From: Leishmania mexicana MHOM/GT/2001/U1103
Lineage: Eukaryota; Euglenozoa; Kinetoplastea; Trypanosomatida; Trypanosomatidae
Direction of reading: 5' to 3'
Length of the DNA stretch: 64,000 nucleotides
Assembly: GCF_000234665.1 (NCBI RefSeq)
Contig: NC_018335.1
Span: forward strand, 992,001 to 1,056,000
How positions within the stretch are numbered: the first letter of the stretch is position 1; each line of letters starts with the position of its first letter. The notes beneath the pieces were generated by a model, which was not told where the DNA came from, searched no databases, and worked only from the letters and a program-made list of their open reading frames with translations. The translations under genes and the position numbers were made by a program. Below, one piece after another: positions 30,357-40,800 of this stretch.

Positions 30357-32085
30357 CACTCTTGAGAAGGAGAGTGCGTGGGAGAGGGGGCTCTAAATAT
30401 CCTAGAAAAATGAGTCCTTTGGGTAAGATATCCCTGCGGCGCCACGGAAGAGGCCGCGGCGCTGCCACTACGGCGCTTCCACGCGGAGGTGAAGAGAGAA
30501 TGCTATGTGTGTGTGCGCGCACGCATGCGCGTCTTCTTGTCCTTGGTGGCAAAGGAGTGCAAGAGAGGAGCGGGAAGGGGGGCTGTACTAGACTACGCTA
30601 TGCTACGTAAACATAAAGAAAACGAAAAACGAAAAGACCAAGCGAGAAAAGCGCTGGGGCGCCCTGGCGCAGGCAGCGACGGCAACGACAGCGCGCACAG
30701 CAGTCGAAGGTAGAGAAAGAGAGAGTGCGTGTAGGCAAAACGAAGTCGGGTATGGTGCGAACCAGAAGATGTGTTCTGACGCGAAGAGGACAAGGGACAC
30801 CGTAGTTGTCAGAGACAACGACAGAAATTCGCGTGTGACGGTAAAAGCCAGAAAGCGAGTACAAGTGCACACGGCGTTGGATGCGCGAATACTCCTTGCC
30901 GAAACTGTACAGAAAAAGGGGGTTTGAGGGGGTGGGTGGAAGAGAGAGAGAAAGATGAGCAGACAAAGTCAGTGGTGATGCTCTTAGCGGATGGAGTTCG
31001 GGGTGATGAAGGGAAACTTGCCTCTGCCCGGGAAGCAGCGAAGATTTGAGGAGGAGGCTTGTACGATGTCTCAGCCGCTGCGTCGCAGAAAAGAAAACGT
31101 AAGCTGTGCAGGTAAGAGACAACACGAGCACAACAAAGCCTCGATATCACTGCAAGAGAGACACACACACACAAAAAGACCTGAAGGGGTGGTGCGAGGA
31201 CGGCGCGGGCTGAGGCTCATCCTACAAGAAATCGGAGATTGATGCCGATTGTTGTGGTCGGCGTTGATGCGCATGTGCGTGTGAAGAGAAACATTGAGAA
31301 GTGGGGGCCAGATGAGATGCGAGATATCGGAGCAGTGAGAATGGAAACAACACATGTCTGCATGCCTGTGACGGTGTGCTGCGTCACCGTGACCAGACGC
31401 GCACACATACAAGCCCATCAGCGGTTGTACGGATGCGTTCCGTGTGGTGAATGAGCCACTCCGGTTCGCCTCCTCCTCTTTCTGTCGCCTCACGCCTCGC
31501 CTCTTAGAACTCGGGAGGTGCCTATACGTGAAAAACACGCCGCTTCTGAGCGCACGGACCCCATCTTCATGTGCGCCTTTGTGTGACCACACGCATGAGC
31601 ACCCTTGCTCACTGGCGAGCGCTCCTCCTGTTCCTTGCCGCCGCCCACCGACCCACCCCCCACCCCACCCCTCGCATCGATGTCGCTGCACTGCGTTGTT
31701 TGTTCGGTTCTATGTTAGATCTCTTCATTTCTCGACTGGTGTCACAGAAAAGGTTATGGAGTCCCCTCCCCCGCCCGTGTGCACGCAGAAGCACAGCATG
31801 GAGATGTGAACGCACCGTGTAGCCAAGGAAACAGCGAAACACATCATGGGACAGGGAGAGGAGAGAGAGAAAGTGGCGGGATGATATATCGTTATATGCG
31901 CATGTGAACGAAGCCCTTGAGGCCAAACACGTACACCCATAGATATGTATTCTGGTCTTGGCAGGTGCGCACCGCCTCGTTGCGGTTTCCGTTTCAAGCC
32001 GAAGCTGAGGAGAGAACAGAAAACGAAGCACACAATGAGGCACAACACCAAAAACACGCCCGCATGCACCAAACGTGGGATAAAT

Positions 32086-32117
32086 ATAAACCATATATAT
32101 ATATATATATGGTTTAT
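32086..32117. repeat. 32-bp perfect palindrome with (AT)9 core
   Basis: ATAAACC and GGTTTAT arms flank an 18-base alternating AT core, so all 32 bases are self-complementary. It can extrude as a cruciform in DNA or fold as a hairpin in RNA. It stands out in an otherwise GC-rich region. Confidence 0.9.
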
Positions 32118-32353
32118 CCTTCAAGAGGCAGGGTAAGCGAACAAAAAGGCGAAGCGCGCAAAGAAAGCATCACACACACACGCACACAGACCACACACAC
32201 ACACACCGTGGCTTCGCATCACGTCCCCCCCCCCGCCCGCCCGCCAGTCCCCTAGTCACGAAGTGGCCCCAGAAGAGCGAATAGGAAGAGAAGACGGAAA
32301 CGAANAGCGAAAGGAAAAGACGCGTGCACCAGAGCGAGGACGAAAGCAGTACA

Positions 32354-32453
32354 NNNNNNNNNNNNNNNNNNNNNNNNNNNNNNNNNNNNNNNNNNNNNNN
32401 NNNNNNNNNNNNNNNNNNNNNNNNNNNNNNNNNNNNNNNNNNNNNNNNNNNNN
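32354..32453. other. Assembly gap of 100 Ns
   Basis: Exactly one hundred N characters occur here, the conventional placeholder for a scaffold gap of unknown size. The right edge is a G-rich 12-bp repeat, which probably caused the break in assembly. Confidence 0.98.
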
Positions 32454-32520
32454 GGGGAGAGGGAGGGGGAGAGGGAGGGGGAGAGGGTAGGCGTAATGTA
32501 GGGAGGGGGAGAGGGAGGGG
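32454..32520. repeat. G-rich 12-bp minisatellite next to the gap
   Basis: The unit GGGGAGAGGGAG is repeated almost three times, interrupted by GGCGTAATGTAG and then resumed. Runs of three to five Gs at short intervals could form a G-quadruplex on the plus strand. The array may continue into the gap, so its true length is unknown. Confidence 0.85.
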
Positions 32521-32625
32521 GGCCTCGCACACGTCCGCACGAACATCACATCACATCACATGGACAACAGCACGCTAAAAAAAAAACGAAAAAAAAGACG
32601 GAAGCTGTGCACGAAGAAAAAAATT

Positions 32626-32649
32626 TATATATCATATATATGATATATA
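32626..32649. repeat. 24-bp perfect AT palindrome
   Basis: Bases on either side of 32637/32638 pair perfectly for 12 bases, including the single C-G pair. It lies about 170 bases beyond the assembly gap and is the second AT palindrome in this spacer. Confidence 0.85.
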
Positions 32650-33461
32650 TATATAATACTAATAAACAGCGCAGGAGAGCAACAAATGCGGAGCCCGTTC
32701 GCGTCACTCGTGGAGGGAGAGGAGTGGAGGCAGCGGCGATAGCATGTAGGTGGGGTGGTGGACATGCCGTTCACTGACGAACCCCGTCCAGTGGATCAGC
32801 AACACCTATAAGATGGTGTCCTCCTTTTCTCTCTCTCCGTCATCTGTGCTTGCGCGTCGTTCGCGAGTAAAATTACCCTCCGTCTATAACGCGTGTGTCG
32901 ACCATATTCCAGTTCGTTGTCCGCTCACCTCTGCGGCGCTTACTTCGGCCCGGCTTTCGGCGCCGCCACTTCCTCCGTTTTGAAACGGGAAAAGAGAGGG
33001 AGAGCGCGAGGAAGCAGTGGGCGCATCGTCTGATGCCCGCGTGCCGGTGTGCGCGCATCGCTCGTCCCTCACACACGTCCCACCTCCCACCTGCTGCTCC
33101 TCTCTCTCTCTTCGCCGTCGCTTTTTGATTCATGCAGTGTGAAGACACGCACACACATGGACAGACCCCCACTGACACAGGCCGTGCACCCTCACATCCA
33201 TATCGTGTCGCCGACTTGTGCGCGTGCGTGGCTATCTGTGGCGGCGACGGTGTGCGAGAGGGGGGGCGGGAAACGCAGTGTACGCCACACCACGCCGGCA
33301 CAAAAAGCGGAGACCGCAGACACAAAGAAAAGCGAAGGAGGAAAAGTCTGCGATGACTTTCCGCGTTCGTGCTCGTGTCGAGATAAGCGGTGCCACGTCC
33401 AGAGTAGTGGAAAGGGCGAGGGGGACAGAGGCGAGCCAGTCCCTGGAGAGGGTCTAACCGC

Positions 33462-34661
33462 TTAGCAGTCCATCGACTCCCGGCTCAGCTTGTCGAAACC
33501 CTGGCAGAGGTCCTGCTTGAGATCCTCCAAGCTCTCGAGGCCGATCTGGAAACGGATGAGGATGCCACCTGGAGCGAAGGTGGTTGCCGTGCGGTACGCG
33601 CTGCAGTCGAAGCACATTACAAGACTCTCGAAGCCGCCCCATGAAAAGCCTATGCTGAAGAGCTTGTAGTTCTCGATCATCCGCTCCACGTCCTGCAGCG
33701 TGTACTGGGGGCGCAGCACGATCGAAAAGAGGCCGGAGGAGCCGGTGAAGTCGCGCTTCCAGATCTCGTGGCCACGACAGCTGGGGAGTGCCGGGTGCAG
33801 CACCTTGAGTACCTCCTCGCGGCTCTCCATGAAGCGCGCTATCTCGAGCGCGCGCTTCTCCGCCTCCTTAAGGCGAATGTACATGGTGCGCAGCCCCCGC
33901 AGGCCCAGGTAACAGTCCTCGTTGCCGGGCACCGACTGCATGAGGTTCATGAAGGCCCGCAGCTTTGGGTACCACTCCTCGTTGGCTGAGATGAGACCGA
34001 GCAGCATATCTGAGTGGCCGCCGACGTACTTGGTGCCAGCCTCCACCGAGATATCGCACCCTATGCCGAGAGCGTCAAAGAAAATGGGGCTGGCCCAAGT
34101 GTTGTCGATGATCGTCGTGATGTTGAATTCGCGTGCCACAGCGCAGATCATCGGCACGTCCTGGACTTCGAAGGTCTGCGATCCCGGTGACTCCATGAAG
34201 ATCACGGTGGTGTTGGGCTTTTGGCGAAGCAGCTCACGCAGCTCGTCTGCCGTGATGCAGGGATCGTAGTAGGTCGTGGTGATGCCCTTGGTCATCAAGA
34301 AGTTGTCACACAGATTACGGGTAGGCAGGTAGACTGCGTCCGCCACAAGAATATTGTCACCGCTGTTTGCGGCCGCCAGCAGCGCGTACGCTATCGCCTG
34401 CATGCCAGAAGACACGACAATACTGCCAGCACCGCCGGTGAGCTCAGTCCAGGCGTTCTGCAGGTTCGTCACGGTGGGGTTGCCAGCAGTGCCGTACCAG
34501 TACGCGGAGCGGCGCTTGAGTGCGTCATCGAAGCTCTTGTAGAGGACGGTGGAGCCGCGGTAGATGGGGCAGTTGATGAAGCCACATTGCTCATCCGGGT
34601 TGCGGCCGAGGCGGCCCAGCTTGGTCTCGACAGAGCATTGATCAGATGGCTGATGTGGCAT
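33462..34661 (-). CDS. Cystathionine beta-lyase (MetC-type) PLP enzyme
   Basis: The ATG at 34661 gives 399 residues beginning MPHQPSDQCSVETKLG, the usual size of the Cys/Met-metabolism PLP enzyme family. Visible landmarks are GSTVLYKSFDDAL, the phosphate-binding YGTAGNPT (Tyr56), the IIDNTWASP strand with Asp186 that pairs with the PLP ring, and Lys211 in AGTKYVGGHSD, the PLP Schiff-base lysine. IGFSWGGFESL lies near the C-terminus. The YGTAGNPT and SWGGFESL wording is typical of bacterial MetC-type cystathionine beta-lyases rather than gamma-lyases or synthases. The enzyme would split cystathionine to homocysteine, pyruvate and ammonia in methionine synthesis, probably in the cytosol. A bacterial origin is plausible. 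The exact substrate is inferred from similarity only. Confidence 0.9.
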   Translation of the reverse strand: MPHQPSDQCSVETKLGRLGRNPDEQCGFINCPIYRGSTVLYKSFDDALKRRSAYWYGTAGNPTVTNLQNAWTELTGGAGSIVVSSGMQAIAYALLAAANSGDNILVADAVYLPTRNLCDNFLMTKGITTTYYDPCITADELRELLRQKPNTTVIFMESPGSQTFEVQDVPMICAVAREFNITTIIDNTWASPIFFDALGIGCDISVEAGTKYVGGHSDMLLGLISANEEWYPKLRAFMNLMQSVPGNEDCYLGLRGLRTMYIRLKEAEKRALEIARFMESREEVLKVLHPALPSCRGHEIWKRDFTGSSGLFSIVLRPQYTLQDVERMIENYKLFSIGFSWGGFESLVMCFDCSAYRTATTFAPGGILIRFQIGLESLEDLKQDLCQGFDKLSRESMDC

Positions 34662-35570
34662 GGCAATAGGGAAGAGGCGTGGCTGAGGGTAAGCGAGAAC
34701 GCGCAGTCGTAAACTGTTTGCGGGCGGGTGGTGCTGGAAAGGGAATGGGGATGGGGTTGAGTGGTGGCTGAGCAAGAGATGAGAGCGCGCATCTAATGTG
34801 GGGCGGTGGCGTGGATGTATGGGTGAGCGTGTTTACGTTGTCGCGCATTCGGGCACACGCGTGGAGGCGGATGAAGGGAGAGGGTTACGAAAGAAATAGC
34901 GAGAGGGAAAGCGGAGAGACGGTGCGTAATGGATAAAGAGCCAGCCAGAGTTTCGGCAGAGAACAGCTGGCGGTTTGGGTCCAAGGAGGAAAGAGGGAGG
35001 GCATGCGGGAGTGTGCCGCAACGGCCCTGAAGGCCCGAGGAAAGCAAAGATGTCGTCCCCTCCCTCTCTCCCCCTTCACTGACTGCTGCGCCCGCCACCC
35101 GTGAGCCCCGCGCAGCAGCACGGGGGCGTGGCAACAACTGAAGAGATTCTATAAGCCAAACCAGAGCACTGATGCCCGAGGTGTCAGCTCGTTGCTGCGG
35201 CCTCTCTGACTCCATCCATGACGGTGATCATGCTCACACTTGCGTCTGTACGCCTAAGTGGCTGTGTAGTGAAGCACCTCCTCCAGCACCGCCTGGGCGT
35301 CCCCGATGGCTGGCTGCCACACCACTGCCGTGCTGTGCGGACGCCGTGTGGCACTCCGCACCGCCCGCTGCTGAGAAGTTACAAGCCTCGTAGAGGGCGG
35401 CGCTGGCGCTGTGAGATGACACCGTCTGGCTGTGCAAGGCAGCCATGCGAGGACAGAGGTGGGCTGCCGATGACGGGTGCCGCCTCGTCGACCCGCGTCC
35501 CAGCGACGACCCCCTGAGACCGGGAGAAGAGTATCCGCTGCCTCGCGCGCTTCATTTCCTCTTCGCATCT
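34662..35570. other. Spacer and possible tail of the pseudogene
   Basis: The part from 34662 to about 35100 is UTR-like, with purine blocks at 34860-34920 and a C/T-rich stretch at 35053-35076 on the plus strand. From about 35200 upward the composition becomes coding-like. Short minus-strand frames here (for example one ending AQAVLEEVLHYTAT) may be the broken C-terminal part of the pseudogene at 35571-36510. Confidence 0.4.
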
Positions 35571-36510
35571 TCAGTGGTGTCGGCCGTGCCACGGCTGTCG
35601 CTGCACGAATCGACGCATCCTACACATCAGCACTGAAGGGCACGGCATCCACGAAAGCACTTTGCACAAAGCCAGCACTTCAGCTGCGGAATACCGCTGC
35701 GGCTGCGCTCCAGCCCAACAGGGGGGGTGCTGAATCGGCTGATGTGCGTGCTCTGCAGTGCGCCGCTGAAGTTCGTGCAGGCACACGCGCCACATGTGCT
35801 GCTCGGCCTCGTTGACGGGTAGCCAAGCCTCCTCTGCCAGCACCTTTTGATGCACGCGCGGCACGGGGCACATGCAGTTTGTGGAGAAAGAAGAGGCTTG
35901 CAGCGCTCGCCGCCTCGCTGACTCTTGACTGCGAACGACGCTGACGTCTCCAGGGATCTCCACACCTCCAGCAGCCGATAGTGCACCTCTCCGATGCGAC
36001 GCGCCTCCATTGCCACTGGGCCTCGCAAGACAGTGAGCTCGCTCTCAACTCGAACACGCTCCTCCTCAAGCTCCGTCGTGCGTCGTGTGACGCCGCCACA
36101 CCTCGTGCTGCTGCGACATCCTCCAGCTGACCGGTGCTGCTACTTCTGTTGGTCACTGCAGCGACTGCGCAGCCTCTGTCGTTGGGGTGCGGCGGCGGCC
36201 ATGGTGGCGTATCAGGTGAGCTCTGGGCCTGTGCATCTACCTCATCCACCGATGTCAATGCAAGTGGCGGTAGCAAGGTCGCACGCGTCGCCTGGGTCGC
36301 GGAAGAAGGACTGCTGCTAGGCCGGTATGTATGCGTGGAGGACAAGGATGCTGCCGAGTCCACCGCGAGAGAACATGACCGCGTCCGAGCGTCGAAAGAC
36401 TCTCCAGTGAGGGACTCAGCTCGCGCGACGTCGCTGTCACCCGCCGCATCGGGAGACGCCGGAGGAGCCAGCAGCAGCGGCAGCGACGTACGTGGCGGTA
36501 GTGAAGAGAG
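35571..36510 (-). pseudogene. Frame-broken remnant of a coiled-coil protein gene
   Basis: The region has coding-like composition without microsatellites, yet no single long frame with an ATG. Protein-like text moves through all three minus-strand frames. Segment 1 (36510 to about 36095, no ATG) is a Ser/Ala/Pro-rich stretch ending GQLEDVAAARG. Segment 2 (about 36095-35955) is a coiled coil, VTRRTTELEEERVRVESEL and onward to EVHYRLLEVWRSLE. Segment 3 (about 35955-35571) starts GDVSVVRSQESARRR and includes EAWLPVNEAEQHMWRV and HELQRRTAEHAHQ. The joins are natural in wording, which suggests two frameshifts and loss of the start. More remnants may reach about 35200. Alternatives are sequencing errors, plausible near an imperfect assembly, or chance open frames in GC-rich DNA. 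The intact protein is not recognised. Confidence 0.42.
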
Positions 36511-37350
36511 TCATGCCACAGATGCTCGATATGCTCATCGTCGCATAGACGTCAGTAGCTGGCTTTCGAAAAACGAGCGCACACAAACTCAGGCATACAC
36601 ACACACACACGTGCGCAATGTGCTGTATGACGTGTGAACTCCCCCCGTGGCACCTCTTTACGAGCACGAACAGCTGTGCCTGTCTGTGTGTGCGTGCGGG
36701 TTCCCGACCTACCTCTCCTCGATGAAGGGAAGGGTCGGTATCTCTTGTTGAGCGGCGCGCATGTGTGTGTGTGTGTGTGAATGAGGGCCTAGGGGAAGAA
36801 GAGAGAGAGCTGAATAAGGCATTCAGCAAATGTTGCTCGTGCTGAGCCCAGCGCCTGCACGCCTCGTCGTCACGTCGATCGTCGCTGCACGAAGCCGTGT
36901 CTACGCTCCCAGAGCAGCACTCGCCGCTGGAAAGATGTGTGCCGTGGTCGGCATGGTACGCGTTGTTTGTATGGACTTGTTTCTCCGCCTTGGGTGGTGG
37001 AACAGTGCAACGGCATCCCGTGTTCGCATGGGTGAGTTGACGACCCACACGCACCCGCACGACGGCACACAGAGACGACCGAGATGTCGAGTCCCACCGG
37101 GGACTCGTTGCATCCCTTTTGGTGCACCAAGGAGTTGTCCTCACTCTTTTCTTCCGAGTCGACACGCACTCCCTCGCCTTTCAGCGTGGGCTGAGGGTCA
37201 CTGTAACTTATTATCATTATGGCTGTGAGACTTTAGGCGGATGTTCGTATTGGCGGATATGTGTGGCGAGGGCTGGCCTTGTCCTCCGCTCCTCCCTCCC
37301 AATCTCTCGAGGGCGTGGCCGTGCTCGCGTCTGTGATGTCACCCCTTTTC

Positions 37351-37382
<32 letters not shown>

Positions 37383-37851
37383 TTGGCTCTCCGCGTTGGG
37401 GCTTCTGCTTACGGGCCCCCGTAGGATGAAAGGTGCGCCACCGGCCAGCACATGCGCCGACTCATGACGCGAGGTGGAAGAGAGCACAACAAGCAAGCAG
37501 CGTATCCGTGTCTCGTGATCACATTAGCGATGCTCGATTCGAGAGAATACAGAGAAGCACACACACGCACACACATTCGTGCAAGAGTACAGCACAACAG
37601 CAGCGTGCAGGCAGGTGCAGAAGCAGTCGGTCGCCGCAGCTGTGCACCATGGTGCACAGCATCAGCTGCGGCATGTGCATGCTTCTACGTGTATGTGTGT
37701 ATGTGTGCGAGGCCAGCACCGTTGGCACCGGCGCCACTACCACACGAAGTGATAGAGAGACAACGATCCGATCAGCGTGCGATTTTCCACACACCGCCTG
37801 CTGCAATAGCCGCCTGCCCCCCCCTTCCATCTCCCCACCTACCTCGCCCCT
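36511..37851. other. Spacer with GT microsatellites, no gene seen
   Basis: This is mainly the 3' UTR of the methyltransferase gene. It has GT tracts at about 36761-36779 and 37351-37377, CA tracts near 36597-36610 and 37558-37575, and no protein-like frame. Confidence 0.5.
37351..37377. repeat. (GT)13 microsatellite
   Basis: An uninterrupted GT dinucleotide tract lies in the 3' UTR of the methyltransferase gene. Confidence 0.95.
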
Positions 37852-40800
37852 TCACGTCGAGGGATGCGGCTGGGCCATCAGGTGCTGCCGTGTGTACTCA
37901 TACATGGTTATGGCACCTGCTACGTGCACGTTTAGCGAGCGGATGAGCCCGTATTGCGGAATCTCGACGCAGACGTCGAGCAGCGGAATAAGCGGGGCCG
38001 GCACGCCCTGGCCCTCCGCACCAAGCACCACCGCACACCGCTCCGGGAAGGAAAACTGCTCCAACGGCACGCTCGCCGCCGTCTGCTCGATGCCGACAAC
38101 CACGTACCCGCGACGCCGCAGACCCTCGAGGTAGTAGGGCAGGTCCTTCGGCACGACCTCCTCCCACGGGATCCAAAGCTCTGCGCTGCGCGCTGCTGCC
38201 ACAAAGTGCGGATGCTCAAACACCTTCTTCTCCGGCACCACGATCGACTCGATGGCGAAGATTTCGCCGCAGCGGCACAAGCCGGCGATGTTCACCGGAT
38301 TCTCCAGCAGCGAGCCGACGACGATGATGGACTGCTTCTGTGTACGCAGCGCACGTGGGTGCAGCTCGTTGTACACCTCGCTCGTCCACCATGACGACAC
38401 CTTTTTCTGCACGTTTGCCGTGGCCCCGTCGGCACCGCCGGCCTCCTCTCCAGCACCGACTCCGGCGGACCTCGCAGTTGCGGCGGCGGCAGACGCCTCC
38501 AGCATCGGATCGCGCGTCAGCAGCTCCGTCGCCTCCCGTGTGTAATCCACATAGTAGTCTGACGGCGTACTCGTGTGAGGGATGCCGCGAAAACCCTTCA
38601 AGACGGACACCCGCTCCTGCACCCTCAAGCTTGCACACCAGTCGTGCACGCGCAGCAGCTCCATCGGGTAGAGGGCACCAATCATGCAACACATCTCCGT
38701 CTCCACAAAGCGCAGCCGCTCGAAGGCGGCAGCTGGCAGCACCTCCGCCAGCACCGTGTTCGCCTCCTTGCGCTGGACGCAAAAGAGGCTGCGGGGGCTG
38801 CTCGCCTCTTCCGTGTCGAAAAAAAGCATGCTCTCGTGCTTCTCGCGGAACTTCACGTGCTCCAGGGCTTGCAGTACGTATTCGTAGATAGCCGCCACGG
38901 CAGGCGAGATGGGGCGTCCGCGCGCGAGGCGGCGCTGGCAGATGTTGAAAAGTCCAATATGACTTATGATGCGCAGGAGGTGCTGGTTCGATGTGCTCTG
39001 CTGCAGAATGCGTGGGAAGAGCGACGTGAAAATGCCAGACGCAAGCGCCTCGTCACCCGCCGCAGCAGCCGCAGACTCAGCGGCGCCGCCGGCCTCTTCC
39101 TGTCGCAGCAGCACGTGGCAGGCAATGAGGATGTAGCTGCCGCAAACCTGAGGGCGAAGGCTGTAGCTGCCAAGGGCCTCACTCAAGACGGTGTAGAGAG
39201 AGGGTCGCTGCTCCACGAGTCGAATCGCGTACAGCTCCATCAGCCGGCGGACGCTTCCCATGTTGTTCACCGTCAAGCAGTGGAACACGAGCATGCGAAA
39301 CACCTCCTCCACCTGGGCAGGTGGCACCGCGTGCTGGTCAGCCAGGCAGGGCAGCAGCGCGCAGAGGAGCTGCCACAGGCGCATGCGGGTGCGGTGTGTC
39401 CGTGAGTTGGGCATGCATGGCTCGTGCGTCACCACCGGGTGGCACGTGTTCATACGCAGCAGCTCCATCGTGAGCGGCACCGCACGACCCGCCACGCTCT
39501 CGTGACAGCACCACAGCAGCGTCGCTACTGCCATGGCGCGGCCCACGGCAGCCATGCAAGTGGTGGGCGGGTAGCACAAGCGCAGAGCCTCCGGCCACGT
39601 CCATAGAAGCGGCTCCGTGACGGCCACCGTTGACTCATTCTCCTCCTCGTCGCGGTTCGTATTGAAGAGAACGGCAGCGTACAAGACCACATCGCGCAGA
39701 ACGGGCCAGTTGTTGGCGGGGTCATGCAGCACCTGCAGCGAGGCCGTTATTGCGGCGAAGTAGACGTCACGGTCCGCCGTTTGTGCATCCTTGCCCTCTC
39801 CCTGGAGAACTCGCAACAGGACCTCCTTTACGTAGTCGGGGTGGTGCGGCATGACGTAGTGCAGCACGGTGAATGCAAGGGCAGCGAGTCGCGTGTACTG
39901 GCGCGCCCCGACCTCTCGCATATGCTCCCACATGCCGTTCGCGATAGCGACGTAATCTACCACCTCTGGCACATTCGAGGACGCCACCCAGAGCAGCACA
40001 TCGTACACGCTGGCAAGGTTCACGGTCCAGCACTCGCCAAGCTGGCTCAGTGCGTAGTCCTGCACGCGCCCCACAAGCTTAGGAGATGTCCGCATCGAAG
40101 TCGATGCTGCGGTGTTAGTGCCTTCCTGTTCAGCCGCAGTCAGGGACAGTAAAAGGAGATAGAGCGCGTTGCACACGTAGCGACCCTGCTGGCTGAGCAG
40201 CGTAGACCACGGCAGGTGCGACAACGCACTGGGGACGGCACCCGATGGGACGCGCTGCGATGGCAGCGCCATGAGCTGGTCGACGTACATCTCCAGCACG
40301 TCACGTGGCAGCACCACAGCAATGGGGCAGCGGGAGCTGGCGGCGGCAGAGAACGGCGGCGCCTCCCGGCACGTCGGCAGAGCAGTCGGGAAAAGCAGGC
40401 GCCCCTGTCCCACCACGCCGAGGCCTTCATCGTGCTGCGCCTGCGGCGCGGTGCTCTCCTCGTGCTTGAGAGAGAGATACCCGCATAGCTCACTCTGCAG
40501 CAGGCGGGCCGCGTTGCGGCTGACAATCAGCAACGCCGCAAGTCGCTCTTGCCCCGCCTCCTCGCCGCCAGCGGTGCCGGCACCCGACACAGACGTGGAC
40601 TCGTAAGCGGCGGAGCACTCTCGAAGGAGACAGATGAGCTGCCGTACATGCTGCGGTGCGTTTAATGCCCCTGCAGCAGCAGCGGCCGCGGCCGGTGTGC
40701 GCGTCATCGGATCGCACGCGATCGCGTTGAGAGAGGTTATGGCAGCCGCCACTACGTCAAAGTTTGTGATGTTCATGAGCGCCCACGTTATGTCGGCTTC

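Larger units (their letters stand above)
30357..33461. other. 3.1-kb spacer with assembly gap, AT palindromes and G-rich repeat
   Basis: No gene is visible. The spacer holds the 3' UTR of the cystathionine lyase gene and the 5' region of the SOD-family gene. It contains AT-rich palindromes, an ambiguous base at 32305, a run of 100 Ns and a G-rich minisatellite (listed separately), then purine/pyrimidine blocks. A gene could be hidden only in the unsequenced gap. Confidence 0.5.

Noticed and set aside
38575..39405. A 276-residue plus-strand frame antisense to the methyltransferase gene
   Set aside because: It is a shadow of a real GC-rich gene; the translation is His/Gln/Arg/Val-rich as expected for an antisense frame.
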